Made by a program: the position numbers and the translations under genes. The notes under the pieces were generated by a model. The model was not told where the DNA came from. It did not search any database and saw only the letters and a program-made list of their open reading frames with translations. Below, in pieces: positions 28,517 to 38,204 of a stretch of DNA of 64,000 nucleotides. This DNA comes from Arhodomonas sp052060015 (GTDB taxonomy: Bacteria > Pseudomonadota > Gammaproteobacteria > Nitrococcales > Nitrococcaceae), in contig NZ_JBPODZ010000008.1 in NCBI RefSeq assembly GCF_052060015.1, forward strand, positions 1 through 64,000. The letters run 5' to 3'. The stretch's first letter is position 1, and each line of letters opens with the position of its first letter.

Positions 28517-28984
28517 ATGGCGGCGGGATCGTCCAACGGCGAGACCAAGAACGGGCGCCCCCGGGCCCTTCGCGGCGTCCTCCGCCAGGGCGAGGGCCCG
28601 CTGCCCCGCCTCGGCGAGCGCTCGCGCCACCTGGCACGGGTCCAGCGCCACCTCCAGCGTGCCCTGCCGGGCGAGGCGGCCGGCCAATGGCAACTCGCCC
28701 GTGTGGATGCCGAGGAGGTGCAGCTGGTGGCCCGGTCACCGGCCTGGGCGACACGCCTTCGCTATCAACAGTCGGCGGTGCTGGCCGCGGCCGCCGAGCT
28801 CATCGGCACCATCCCGCGGCACTGCCGCATCACCGTGGAACCGCCGCGGCTGCAGGGGCGGCGCCCCCCGCCCCGGCAGCTCAGCCGGGACAATGCCCGG
28901 CTGCTGGAGGCCACCGCGGACGGCTGCGACGACCCGCGGCTGGCGCAGGCGCTGCGACGCCTGGCCAGCCGCGCCGGCGACTGA
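28517..28984 (+). CDS. dciA: DciA-type (DUF721) replication helicase loader
   Basis: DciA loads or activates the DnaB helicase in bacteria that lack DnaC. The 155-residue basic protein has the DUF721 core around VDAEEVQLVARSPAWATRL followed by YQQSAVLAAAAELIG, in which the W-x-x-x-L and LRY elements are typical. It is divergent from secA, the usual place for this gene in pseudomonads and relatives. The N-terminal 25 residues are low-complexity and the ribosome site is weak, so the start is uncertain. Its stop is only 4 bases from the convergent adk stop. Confidence 0.78.
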   Translation: MAAGSSNGETKNGRPRALRGVLRQGEGPLPRLGERSRHLARVQRHLQRALPGEAAGQWQLARVDAEEVQLVARSPAWATRLRYQQSAVLAAAAELIGTIPRHCRITVEPPRLQGRRPPPRQLSRDNARLLEATADGCDDPRLAQALRRLASRAGD

Positions 28985-28988
28985 GCGC

Positions 28989-29648
28989 TCACCCGCCCTT
29001 CAGCTCGGCGCGGATCCGCTCCTGGACGTCCTCGACACTACCGCGGCCGTCGACAACCACGTAGTTCGGGGCATCGGCGCCGCCCTGCTCGGAGAGCCGG
29101 CGGTAGTAGTCCACCAGCGGCCGGGTCTGCTCGTGGTAGACCTCCAGGCGCTTGCGGACGGTCTCCTCCTGGTCGTCATCGCGCTGAACCAAGGGCTCGC
29201 CGGTGACATCGTCCTTACCCGGCTCGTTCGGCGGCGCGTGCTCGATGTGGTATACCCGCCCGGAAGCCGGGTGGACCCGACGGCCCGCCATGCGCTGGAC
29301 GATCTCCTCGTCCGGGACCTGTATCTCTACCACGTTGTCGATGCGGATACCCTCGGCGGCCAAGGCGTCCGCCTGGGCGATGGTCCGCGGGAAACCGTCG
29401 AACAGGAAGCCGTTGGCGCAGTCCGGCTCGGCGATACGCTCCTTGATCAGCCCCATGATGATGTCGTCGGAGACCAGCCCGCCGGCGTCCATCACCTTTT
29501 TCGCCTCCTGGCCGAGGGGCGTACCGGCCTTCACCGCGGCGCGGAGCATGTCACCGGTGGAGATCTGGGGGATGCCGTAGGCCTCACACAGGGCCTGGGC
29601 CTGGGTACCCTTGCCCGCCCCGGGCGGCCCCAAGAGGATAATGCGCAT
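28989..29648 (-). CDS. adk: adenylate kinase
   Basis: Adk balances ATP, ADP and AMP in the cytosol. The 219-residue product has the P-loop GPPGAGKGTQ (residues 7-16), the AMP site STGDMLRAAV, GFPRTIAQAD, and a long LID domain with RRVHPASGRVYH. The LID has no four-cysteine zinc site, as expected in Gram-negatives. GGAGGAG lies upstream of the ATG. It is 200 bases downstream of the NRDE gene, a gap containing G/C-rich inverted runs but no clear terminator. Confidence 0.98.
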   Translation of the reverse strand: MRIILLGPPGAGKGTQAQALCEAYGIPQISTGDMLRAAVKAGTPLGQEAKKVMDAGGLVSDDIIMGLIKERIAEPDCANGFLFDGFPRTIAQADALAAEGIRIDNVVEIQVPDEEIVQRMAGRRVHPASGRVYHIEHAPPNEPGKDDVTGEPLVQRDDDQEETVRKRLEVYHEQTRPLVDYYRRLSEQGGADAPNYVVVDGRGSVEDVQERIRAELKGG

Positions 29649-29848
29649 GGATTGAGCTCCTCCGTTTCTTCCCGCTGGGTTTCCCTTACGGCCCCGCGCA
29701 AGCGTCCTCGCGCGGGGGATCAGCCCGGGGGACCGGGCCGGTGTGTTGTGTCCCTATCATCCCAAGCGGGGCACCCGAATCAGCCCCCGCGTGTAGTGTG
29801 TGGGGGAGCCTATCACCCGCCCCCTGGGGGCGCAATTCGCTACCGGAT

Positions 29849-30625
29849 TCAGGCGGATGAGACACCGCCCGAAGCGACGCGGAAGGCGTCCCGGGTCTCG
29901 CCGGCGACAGAGCCGTCCGGCCGGAAGCGCCGTTCCACGAAGGTGGCCTCCCCTTCGGCATCCAACAAGTAGGCGGTGGAGGCACGGGTCCCGTACCCCT
30001 CGCTGACGATGAACATCGGTGCCAGCCGCCGCTCCCACTCCAGTGGCACCCCGGTGTCAGGCAGGGCCTCGTCGTCGACGCCACGGCGGTCGGCGAGCAG
30101 GGCGAGCAGGGCCTCGGGATCCACGGTGGGCCGATGGAGGAGCGCCTGCAGTCCTTCCCGCCCGCGTCGGACCTTGGGCCAGGGGGTATCCAGGGTGTGG
30201 TTGCTCAGCCCGTAAACGCCCGGCGGAAGGGTGCGCTGCTCAGCGGTGCGATTGCACAGGTGCACCAGGGCCCGGCCATCACTGCCGAGTAGATTGAACC
30301 CGCCATACTGTGCCATGCGCCCCGCGATGGCCTCGCGGCCGGCGTCCAACTCCGGGTGCTCGAGCAGCTCTAGGGGCAGCTCACCGCGGGAGCGCGGCGC
30401 CTGCTCCAGGGACGGATCGCGGAAGTTGGTCACCGCCGCAAAGCGCCCGCGACGGTCCACGGCGAGCCAGGTGCCGCCGGCCCGGGCATCACGACCGGCG
30501 AGCACGCCCCGATCGGGCCACCAGCGGGCCGGCTCGGCGGGGCGCTCGTGGAACTCATCGCGGTTGGCGGCGACCACCAGCGGATACCGGGGATGTACCC
30601 CCACCGCCACCAGGATCAGACACAT
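29849..30625 (-). CDS. NRDE (TANGO2)-family protein
   Basis: The 258-residue product starts MCLILVAVGVHPRYPLVVAA and has the family name motif ANRDEFHERPA, then ARAGGTWLAVDRRGRFAAVT and YGLSNHTLDTPWPKV. The conserved Cys2 suggests an Ntn-hydrolase-like fold, although no reaction is firmly known. Eukaryotic TANGO2 is linked to Golgi organisation, lipid and haem handling. It begins 12 bases after the bamB stop, so it is probably last in the bamB operon. Confidence 0.9.
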   Translation of the reverse strand: MCLILVAVGVHPRYPLVVAANRDEFHERPAEPARWWPDRGVLAGRDARAGGTWLAVDRRGRFAAVTNFRDPSLEQAPRSRGELPLELLEHPELDAGREAIAGRMAQYGGFNLLGSDGRALVHLCNRTAEQRTLPPGVYGLSNHTLDTPWPKVRRGREGLQALLHRPTVDPEALLALLADRRGVDDEALPDTGVPLEWERRLAPMFIVSEGYGTRASTAYLLDAEGEATFVERRFRPDGSVAGETRDAFRVASGGVSSA

Positions 30626-30637
30626 GGCGTGCTCGGT

Positions 30638-31783
30638 TCATTCCCCGGGGAGGGTCCATGCCTGGAGCACGCCACCGGTGCTCAGGGCATAGAGCCGGCC
30701 ATCCACCACTAGGGGCGCCACCGTCAGCCGGGTGTCGTCGACCCGACGGCGGGCGAGGATCCCGCCGTCGTTCGGCTCCAGCCAGGTGAGGTAGCCGTCA
30801 CTGCCACCGACCACCGGGTGGCCACCATGGACCGCGGCGCCGGAGAGCACCTGCCCCTCCAGGGCATCCTGCCGCCACAACGACGCCCCGTTGCTCGGGT
30901 CCAGGGCCCAGATACGGCCATCGGTATCGGGCACCAGCAATCGGCGGCCCGCCAGTGCGAGGCCGGCATAACCGGAGAGCTCGCGCGCCCAGGCCACCTG
31001 ACCGTTCTCCAAGGCGACGCCGGCGACACGGCCCTGGTAGGCGACGGCGAAGACGGCGTCCCGCCGCACCAGTGGGTCGGCGTCGAGATCGATCATGCGA
31101 TCCAGGTCCGTCTCCCCGCGGGGCACCGCCACAGAGGCGTCCCAAAGGGGCGATCCCTCGTCCTGGGAGAGCGCCGTCAGCCGGCCGTTGTCGAAGCCGA
31201 CGATGACCCGCCCCCCATCGCTGGGGATCACCGGCGCGCCGTAACCGCGGATGCTCAAAGTGGGTACGTTGCGGTCGTAGATCCAGCGTCGCTCGCCGGA
31301 ATCCCGCTCCAGGGCAAACACGCGGCCATCGTTGCTGCGCGCCACGACGGTGTCTGACCCGAGGGCCGCCGGGGCAAGGACCTCGCTGGTAACGGCGGAG
31401 ATCCAACGGGTGGAGCCGTCCTCGGCGGACAGGGCGATGACTCGGCCCTTGCGGCTGCCAATAACCACCAGCTCCTCGTCCGCCGCCGGTCCGCCGGAGA
31501 GCGGGCGCCCGAGCTCCCGGGACCAGAGGATGCGCCCCGTCTCCGGGTCCAGCGCCATCACCCGGCCGCCGGCGGAGGCCACGAACAGCCGCCCACCCGC
31601 ATAGGCGGGAGTAAGCCGGTCCTGCAGGCCCGCCGCGGCCCCCACGTCCCGGCTCCAAGCCCGCTGCGGCTGAAGCTCACCGACCACCTCCACCGCGGCG
31701 GCGGGCTCCGCCTCGAAGGCATCGGGGGAGCCACAGCCGGCGAGGACCACACCGAGGGCGAGGAGCGTAAACAGGCGTGCCAT
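30638..31783 (-). CDS. bamB: outer membrane assembly lipoprotein BamB
   Basis: BamB is a periplasmic-side lipoprotein of the BAM complex that folds beta-barrel proteins into the outer membrane. The 381-residue product has a lipoprotein signal with the lipobox LAGC (Cys17), then an eight-bladed propeller of PQQ-like repeats (GRVMALDPETGRILWSRELG; GRIWALDPSNGASLW). The order hisS-yfgM-bamB is standard. Here der does not follow bamB but lies 29 kb away. Its start abuts the yfgM stop. Confidence 0.96.
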   Translation of the reverse strand: MARLFTLLALGVVLAGCGSPDAFEAEPAAAVEVVGELQPQRAWSRDVGAAAGLQDRLTPAYAGGRLFVASAGGRVMALDPETGRILWSRELGRPLSGGPAADEELVVIGSRKGRVIALSAEDGSTRWISAVTSEVLAPAALGSDTVVARSNDGRVFALERDSGERRWIYDRNVPTLSIRGYGAPVIPSDGGRVIVGFDNGRLTALSQDEGSPLWDASVAVPRGETDLDRMIDLDADPLVRRDAVFAVAYQGRVAGVALENGQVAWARELSGYAGLALAGRRLLVPDTDGRIWALDPSNGASLWRQDALEGQVLSGAAVHGGHPVVGGSDGYLTWLEPNDGGILARRRVDDTRLTVAPLVVDGRLYALSTGGVLQAWTLPGE

Positions 31784-32424
31784 TACGAGGCCTCCGGCGG
31801 CTCGGCGCCGAGATCCGTGAGCTTCACCTCCACGTAGCCGCGCCGCTGACCCAGCGGATCCGCCTCCAAGGCGTCCCGATAGGCCGTGATCGCCTCGTCC
31901 GCCCGTCCCGCGGCGACCAGGACATCACCGCGGAGCTCGTGATAGCGGGCGGCGAAGGCCCCATCGGGAACCGGCTCCAGGGTCGCGAGGGCGGCCTCGA
32001 GCTCGCCGGCGGCGTACTCCACGGCGCCGAGCCGCAGACGGGCCACCCGACGCAGTGCGTCGGAGGGGGCGTTATCCACGGCCCAGCGCAACACACCCAT
32101 CGCCGCATCGAAGTCGTCGCGCTCCGCGAAATAGCGCGCCGCCGCCAGGCTGCCCAGCGTCGCGTAGGGGCTGCCGGCGGAGTCCTCCTGGAGCGTCGTC
32201 AATGCCTCGCGCACCGCATCCCCCTCACCGGCGGCGGTCCGCGCGTTGAGGCGGTCGTACTGCGCGGAGGCCTCCAACGCCGATCGCTCCTGCCAGGCCT
32301 GCCACTGCTGCCAGCCCACCACGCCGGCGATGGCAATGATGACGCCGGCGATCACCGAACGGCCGTTCTCCTGCCACCAGCGCCGCAGCGCCTCGAGTTG
32401 TTCCTCTTCGGTCTCGTATGCCAC
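31783..32424 (-). CDS. yfgM: YfgM-family membrane-anchored TPR protein
   Basis: YfgM is an inner-membrane protein with a periplasmic TPR domain that associates with SecYEG and the chaperone PpiD in Escherichia coli. The 213-residue product has a short cytosolic part (ETEEEQLEALRRWWQENGRS), one membrane span at about residues 23-42 and TPR-like repeats in the rest. The start is GTG at 32424 with a GAGGGGG site 6 bases upstream. It is between hisS and bamB with no gap. Confidence 0.94.
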   Translation of the reverse strand: MAYETEEEQLEALRRWWQENGRSVIAGVIIAIAGVVGWQQWQAWQERSALEASAQYDRLNARTAAGEGDAVREALTTLQEDSAGSPYATLGSLAAARYFAERDDFDAAMGVLRWAVDNAPSDALRRVARLRLGAVEYAAGELEAALATLEPVPDGAFAARYHELRGDVLVAAGRADEAITAYRDALEADPLGQRRGYVEVKLTDLGAEPPEAS

Positions 32425-32425
32425 T

Positions 32426-33727
<1,302 letters not shown>

Positions 33728-33757
33728 GGTATTCTCCGTGTCGGTGCTGGATGGATC

Positions 33758-35047
33758 TCAGGGACGCTCGCCCAGGGTGAAGCGGGCCACCCGACCGCTG
33801 GCACGCTCGTTGAGCGCCACCGGATTGCCGTCGTAGCGGAGGGTCACGGCCTGCACGTCGCCGATGACAATGCGGAACGGCGGCTCCCCCGCCACGCTGT
33901 GCGACTCCCCGCCCTGGATCAGGCCAAAGAGCAGGCGCTCGCCGCGGGCGTCGGTAACCTCCATCCACGACTCCCCGGAGAAGCGGAACTCGAGGGTCTC
34001 GCCGGGACCACCCACCGCCGGGGTCTCGGCGCTCGCGCCGGCCCCTTCGGTCTCCGCGCCATCGTCCGGCGTCGCAGCTCCGGGCTCCGCGGCCCCGCCG
34101 CCGGCGGCCAGCGCCTCCTCGGCGCCCGTCGTGGCTTCCTCACCCCCGCCCCCGTCCGGGGCGGTTGCGCTCCGATCGACATCGCCAGTCTCGACGTCGG
34201 CGGGGGTTTCGGCCTCCGGCGCGGTCCCGGCGACGGCTGCCTGGTCGCCTCTGTCCCCATCCCGGGCGGCGGTGGCGGTCTCCGCGGACTGCGAGCCCTC
34301 CGGCTCCACGCCCCCCGGCCCCTCCGCCCCGGCGATACTTTCCTCCGTATCGACCGCCGCGTCGCCTTCGCGCTCAGCGATCGACTCCTGTCGCCGTATC
34401 TCGCCGGCCATGCCGGTGTCCGCAGACGCGTCGGCACCAACCTCCGGCTCCGCCGGAACGGGCTCCGCGGCCGGTGCCTCCGGCGCGGCGGACAGCGCCC
34501 CGTCGGGGGTAGAGCCCCCGTCCGGGGAGCCCGCCGCATTGCCTTCCCCACCGCTCGCATCGACGTCCTCACCAGCGGCCGGCGTCGAGCCGGCACCACC
34601 GAGGCGGGCCAGCAAGTCATCGGGCAAGCCCCGTTCGGCGACCCAGAACCAGGCACCGCCGCCGATCACCGCTACCGCCAGGGCCGCGACCAGCCACGGC
34701 GCAAGCGATGGTCCGCTCGCCGGGCCGCGCCTCGGCGGGGCGGGCTGGGTCAGCGCCGGCTCGGGCTCGCGGTGGCCGAGGCGATCGTAGGCACGGAGGA
34801 TCTCCTCCTCCGGGACCTCGACCAGCCGCGCGTAGGAACGCAGGTACCCTCGGGTAAAGGTCACCGGCGGGAGCTCGTCGTAGCGATCCGCCTCGATGGC
34901 CTCCACGATCCGGCGCTGCAGGTGCAGCGCGTCCGCCACCGCGCCGACGGCCAGCTCCCGACGTTCCCTTGCCAGGCGCAACCGCCTCCCCGGCCCGAGC
35001 CCTGTATCCTCCGCCGGCTCGGCTAGCTGTGGCTCATGGCTTGCCAT
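33758..35047 (-). CDS. rodZ: cell-shape protein RodZ with a long acidic linker
   Basis: RodZ links the MreB cytoskeleton to the cell-wall machinery. The 429-residue product has a cytosolic helix-turn-helix domain (LRLARERRELAVGAVADALH; residues 20-90), one membrane span at about 116-136, and a C-terminal DUF4115 beta domain from about residue 350 (FRFSGESWMEVTDARGERL). The periplasmic linker of about 200 residues is almost only Ala, Pro, Gly, Ser, Thr, Glu and Asp, about twice the length I recall for Escherichia coli. ATG 35047 was chosen because the longer frame to 35230 lies in the pilF gene. It overlaps pilF by 14 bases. Confidence 0.92.
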   Translation of the reverse strand: MASHEPQLAEPAEDTGLGPGRRLRLARERRELAVGAVADALHLQRRIVEAIEADRYDELPPVTFTRGYLRSYARLVEVPEEEILRAYDRLGHREPEPALTQPAPPRRGPASGPSLAPWLVAALAVAVIGGGAWFWVAERGLPDDLLARLGGAGSTPAAGEDVDASGGEGNAAGSPDGGSTPDGALSAAPEAPAAEPVPAEPEVGADASADTGMAGEIRRQESIAEREGDAAVDTEESIAGAEGPGGVEPEGSQSAETATAARDGDRGDQAAVAGTAPEAETPADVETGDVDRSATAPDGGGGEEATTGAEEALAAGGGAAEPGAATPDDGAETEGAGASAETPAVGGPGETLEFRFSGESWMEVTDARGERLLFGLIQGGESHSVAGEPPFRIVIGDVQAVTLRYDGNPVALNERASGRVARFTLGERP

Positions 35048-35807
35048 CGCTCTCCCACTCCAGCATCCGGCGCGTCTGCGGCGAGTCCGCAAAGCGGTTG
35101 CTGAGTAACAACCGGTAGCTCGCCGCCGCGTCCCGGTTACCAAGCTCGTGCTCGATACGCAGACCGAGCCACGCCGACTCCGAGGTCTGCGAGGCCACGG
35201 CCAGGTAACGCTGATAGAACGCGCGCGCATTCATGTAGTGTTCGTCCTCGTAGCGCAGCCGCGCCATGCGCAGCAGCGCCGGCGCGTACTCCTCGTCCGC
35301 CTCCAGGGCACGCAGCAGGAAATCCTCGCCGGCATCCCTGCGCCCGGCGTTCAGTGCGCAATTGCCGGCGTTGGTCAGTGCCAGCGCCGCCCGCTCATAG
35401 AGCGGATTGGCCGCCGCCCGCTCGAACATCGAAAGGGCGCGGTCGAGCTCACCATTATCGCAGAGAAAACGGCCGAAATTATTGAGCGCCGTCCCGTTGT
35501 TGGGAGCCAGGTCCACGGCGCGGCTGTAGTGCTCATCGGCACGCGCGCGCTCGTCGAGGCGCTCGTAGACCACGCCGGTGACGGTATGCGCGTCCGCATT
35601 GCGCGGATCCTGGCGCAACGCCTTCTGCAACTTGCGCAACGCCTGCTGAAGCTCGCCGTCGCGGAGATAGGCCACACCGAGCTGGGTGTTGGCCTCGGAG
35701 GCACGCTCGCTGTCGGTACGCGGCCCCTCGTCGTCCTCTACAGGCGGCGTGCTGGCACAGCCTCCGACACCGAGCAGGAGGGCCGTGACCAGCAGCACCG
35801 CCTTCAT
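35034..35807 (-). CDS. pilF: type IV pilus biogenesis lipoprotein PilF (PilW)
   Basis: PilF is an outer-membrane lipoprotein that helps the secretin PilQ assemble. The 257-residue product has a lipoprotein signal ending GVGGC (Cys17) and six TPR-like repeats starting with TQLGVAYLRDGELQQALRKL. The repeat NADAHTVTGVVYERLDERAR matches family members. It is coupled to rlmN (ATGA overlap) and rodZ. It works with the PilBCD proteins encoded at 18-22 kb. Confidence 0.94.
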   Translation of the reverse strand: MKAVLLVTALLLGVGGCASTPPVEDDEGPRTDSERASEANTQLGVAYLRDGELQQALRKLQKALRQDPRNADAHTVTGVVYERLDERARADEHYSRAVDLAPNNGTALNNFGRFLCDNGELDRALSMFERAAANPLYERAALALTNAGNCALNAGRRDAGEDFLLRALEADEEYAPALLRMARLRYEDEHYMNARAFYQRYLAVASQTSESAWLGLRIEHELGNRDAAASYRLLLSNRFADSPQTRRMLEWESDGKP

Positions 35808-36937
35808 GGCCGGCTCTCCTCCATCCCGCCCCAGCGGGGACGCCGTCGGATGCGGTCATCCACCTGTCCCACCAGCTGCCCGCAGGCCCCGTCGATGTCC
35901 TCGCCGCGGGTCCGGCGCACGGTGGTGATGTAGCCCGCGCGCTGCAACTGCCGCGAGAAACGCTCGATACGCTCGGCGGGCGAGCAACGGTAACGCGCCC
36001 CGGGAAAGGGATTGAACGGGATGAGGTTGATCTTGGAGGGGATGCCCTCCAGCAGCCGCGCCAGCTCCGCCGCGTGACGATCACCGTCGTTGACCCCATC
36101 GAGCATGACGTACTCCCAGGTGATGCGCCGGTGGGGCGTGCGCTCGACGTAGAGGCGGCAGGCATCGAGTAGCTCCGCAAGGGGATAGCGCCGGTTCACC
36201 GGGACGATCTCGTCGCGCAGCGCATCATTCGGCGCATGCAGCGAAACCGCGAGGCTGATATCGCTCTCCTCGGCGAGCCGTCGGAGATTGGGTACCAAAC
36301 CGGAGGTGGACAACGTCACGCGGCGGCGCGACAGCCCGTAGGCATGCTGATCCACCATGAGTCGGGTGGCTGGCAGGACGCTGCGGTAGTTCGCCAGCGG
36401 CTCGCCCATACCCATGAGCACGACATTGGTCACCCGCCGGCCGCGGCCCTCGGCGGCGAGGGCGTCCTCGGCGAACCAGACCTGGCCGATGATCTCCGCG
36501 GTGGTGAGATTGCGATTGAACCCCTGCTGCGCGGTAGAGCAAAAGGTGCAGTCCAGCGCGCAGCCCACCTGGGAGGACACGCACAGCGTCCCGCGGCCAT
36601 TCTCGGGGATGAAAACGGTCTCGATGGCGTTGCCGCCATCCAGGGCCAGGACCCACTTGCGGGTTCCGTCCCGGGACTCCTGATCGAACACCGGCCGCGG
36701 CAGACGCACCTCGGCGCACTCGCGCAGGCGTGACCGCAACGCCTTGCTCAGATCCGTCATCCGCTCGAAGTCCGTAACCCGGCGCTGGTGCAGCCACTTC
36801 AGCAGCTGCACGGCGCGGAACGGCTTCTCTTCGAGATCCGCTGCAAGGCGCTGCAGCCCGGCGCGATCCAGGTCGAGGAGATTCACCCGGCCCGGCTCAT
36901 CGCGGGCGGTGATGTCAGTCGCGGGGGCAGAGGTCAT
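35804..36937 (-). CDS. rlmN: dual-specificity 23S rRNA (A2503) / tRNA (A37) methyltransferase
   Basis: RlmN is a radical-SAM enzyme that methylates C2 of adenosine in 23S rRNA and tRNA. The 377-residue product has the cluster motif CALDCTFC (C126, C130, C133) and the C-terminal methyl-carrying cysteine C352 in GEDIDGACGQL. MTSAPATDITARDEPGRVNL at 36937 was taken as the start because the frame upstream lies inside ndk. It overlaps ndk by 23 bases. Its [4Fe-4S] cluster requires an active assembly pathway. Confidence 0.96.
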   Translation of the reverse strand: MTSAPATDITARDEPGRVNLLDLDRAGLQRLAADLEEKPFRAVQLLKWLHQRRVTDFERMTDLSKALRSRLRECAEVRLPRPVFDQESRDGTRKWVLALDGGNAIETVFIPENGRGTLCVSSQVGCALDCTFCSTAQQGFNRNLTTAEIIGQVWFAEDALAAEGRGRRVTNVVLMGMGEPLANYRSVLPATRLMVDQHAYGLSRRRVTLSTSGLVPNLRRLAEESDISLAVSLHAPNDALRDEIVPVNRRYPLAELLDACRLYVERTPHRRITWEYVMLDGVNDGDRHAAELARLLEGIPSKINLIPFNPFPGARYRCSPAERIERFSRQLQRAGYITTVRRTRGEDIDGACGQLVGQVDDRIRRRPRWGGMEESRP

Positions 36938-37343
36938 CTTCGCCGAAGAAGAACTCGATCTCGGTCTTCGCCGTCTCAGGGGCGTCGGAGCCGTGGACCG
37001 CGTTCGCGTCGATGGTCTCGGCGAGGTCGTGGCGGATGGTCCCAGCCGCCGCCTCAGCGGGATTGGTGGCACCCATGACCTCCCGGTTCTTGCGGATGGC
37101 GTCCTCACCCTCGAGCACCTGAACCACCACCGGCCCGGAGGTCATGAACTCCACCAGCGCATTGAAAAACGGACGCTCACGGTGCACCGCGTAGAAGCCC
37201 TCCGCCTGCTCCCGGCTCAGCTGCAGCATCTTCGCGGCGATGATCTTCAGGCCCGCCTTCTCGAAGCGGCTGTAGACCTCACCGATGGCGTTCTTGGCGA
37301 CGGCGTCGGGCTTGACGATGGACAGGGTGCGTTCTACGGCCAT
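36915..37343 (-). CDS. ndk: nucleoside diphosphate kinase
   Basis: Ndk moves the gamma phosphate between nucleoside di- and triphosphates through a phosphohistidine. The 142-residue product starts MAVERTLSIVKPDAVAKNAI, with the catalytic H117 in ANAVHGSDAPETA. GGAG lies 7 bases before ATG 37343, so the longer frame to 37415 was not used. In other genomes ndk follows iscX at the end of the isc cluster; here it follows iscA directly after 124 bases. Confidence 0.98.
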   Translation of the reverse strand: MAVERTLSIVKPDAVAKNAIGEVYSRFEKAGLKIIAAKMLQLSREQAEGFYAVHRERPFFNALVEFMTSGPVVVQVLEGEDAIRKNREVMGATNPAEAAAGTIRHDLAETIDANAVHGSDAPETAKTEIEFFFGEDDLCPRD

Positions 37344-37424
37344 TCGGCTACTCCGTGTTTCTCGGAATGGGTTCGTGCGGTGTGCGGCAGCGGCCCGCAC
37401 CGGGATGCGCGCCATAAGCGCGAC

Positions 37425-37453
37425 AGTCTAACCCCGCACTGCCAGCCGGGCAA
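37425..37453 (-). promoter_or_regulatory. possible ndk promoter
   Basis: On the minus strand TTGCCC (37453-37448), 17 bases, then TAGACT (37430-37425) lie in the gap between iscA and ndk. Each box matches 4 of 6 consensus bases. It would start transcription about 75 bases before ndk. Confidence 0.45.
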
Positions 37454-37467
37454 TTGAACGCAGCGGT

Positions 37468-37794
37468 TTAGGCCACCGAGAAACTCTCCCCGCAGCCGCA
37501 CTCGGCGGAGACGTTGGGGTTGCGGAAGGCGAAACGCTCGTTGAGCCCGTCGCGAACGAAATCCACCTCCATGCCTTCGAGGAACGGCCGGCTCTTGGCG
37601 TCCACGACGATACGCACCCCCGCCGTGTCCTCGACGGTGTCTCCGTCGTCCACCGACTCGGCGTAGTCCACGGTATACATAAACCCGGAACACCCGGAGG
37701 TCTTCACGCCGAGCCGCAATCCGATGGCGTTGCCGTGCTTGTCCAGGGAGCGGCGGATATGCTCGGCCGCACGCTCGGTCACCTGAATATTCAT
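37468..37794 (-). CDS. iscA: A-type iron-sulfur carrier protein IscA
   Basis: A-type proteins bind iron or Fe-S clusters and hand them to target enzymes. The 108-residue product has all three conserved cysteines at the Escherichia coli IscA positions: C35 (KTSGCSGFMY), C99 and C101 (SAECGCGESFSV). It is therefore intact, unlike the IscU-like protein encoded just upstream, with which it overlaps by 4 bases (ATGA). It ends the cysE-iscS-IscU-like-iscA operon, and no hscB, hscA, fdx or iscX follows. Confidence 0.93.
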   Translation of the reverse strand: MNIQVTERAAEHIRRSLDKHGNAIGLRLGVKTSGCSGFMYTVDYAESVDDGDTVEDTAGVRIVVDAKSRPFLEGMEVDFVRDGLNERFAFRNPNVSAECGCGESFSVA

Positions 37795-38204
37795 CTCGCG
37801 CTACCTCCGTCGTTGCCGCACCGCCCGAGCGCACCGTCGAGGGCGTCACGGGCGGCGTTGAATGCGTCCTCCACCATCAGCGCGCCACCGGAATGATCTA
37901 TTGGGACGGCCAGTGCCTCGATCATTCGATGGCCGACGATGTCGGCGAGTTCCCCGGCCGCCACCCTTTCGCAGGCCCAGTCCGCGACGGCGATCACCAC
38001 CGGATCCGCGAAGGCCTCGAAACGCGCCGCGACCGGGGTGCCGTCCGGGCCCGCCCGCAGCCAGATGGTAACCAGCTGGCCCACGCCGATGCGACCCGCC
38101 GAGCCGGACACCCAAGCCTCGCCGTCCGGCAGCCCGGCATGGGCGGGACCGAGGAAACGAGCCGCCACCGCAGCACCATAAACCGTCCGCAGTCTCTCAT
38201 CCAT
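37791..38204 (-). CDS. IscU-like scaffold homologue lacking the cluster-ligand cysteines
   Basis: The 137-residue protein takes the iscU position between iscS and iscA. It aligns by eye with IscU over ARFEAFADPVVIAVAD (IscU ARFKTYGCGSAIASSS) and MVEDAFNAARDAL (IscU LAEDAIKAAI). The three ligand cysteines are gone: IscU C37 falls on Gly37, C63 on Asp67 and C106 on Ser105 or Gly107. The ligand-region Asp39 becomes Ile. The HscA-binding LPPVK motif reads AVPID. The only cysteines are C78 and C129, elsewhere in the fold. There is no frameshift, and the gene overlaps iscS by 8 bases and iscA by 4. It cannot build a cluster in the known way. It may be a partner or regulator of IscS. Confidence 0.75.
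   Translation of the reverse strand: MDERLRTVYGAAVAARFLGPAHAGLPDGEAWVSGSAGRIGVGQLVTIWLRAGPDGTPVAARFEAFADPVVIAVADWACERVAAGELADIVGHRMIEALAVPIDHSGGALMVEDAFNAARDALDGALGRCGNDGGSAR

Noticed and set aside
37791..38204. Calling the IscU-like gene a pseudogene
   Set aside because: The frame is intact, has normal codon use for this genome and is coupled on both sides to intact genes. Loss of ligands alone does not make it a pseudogene.
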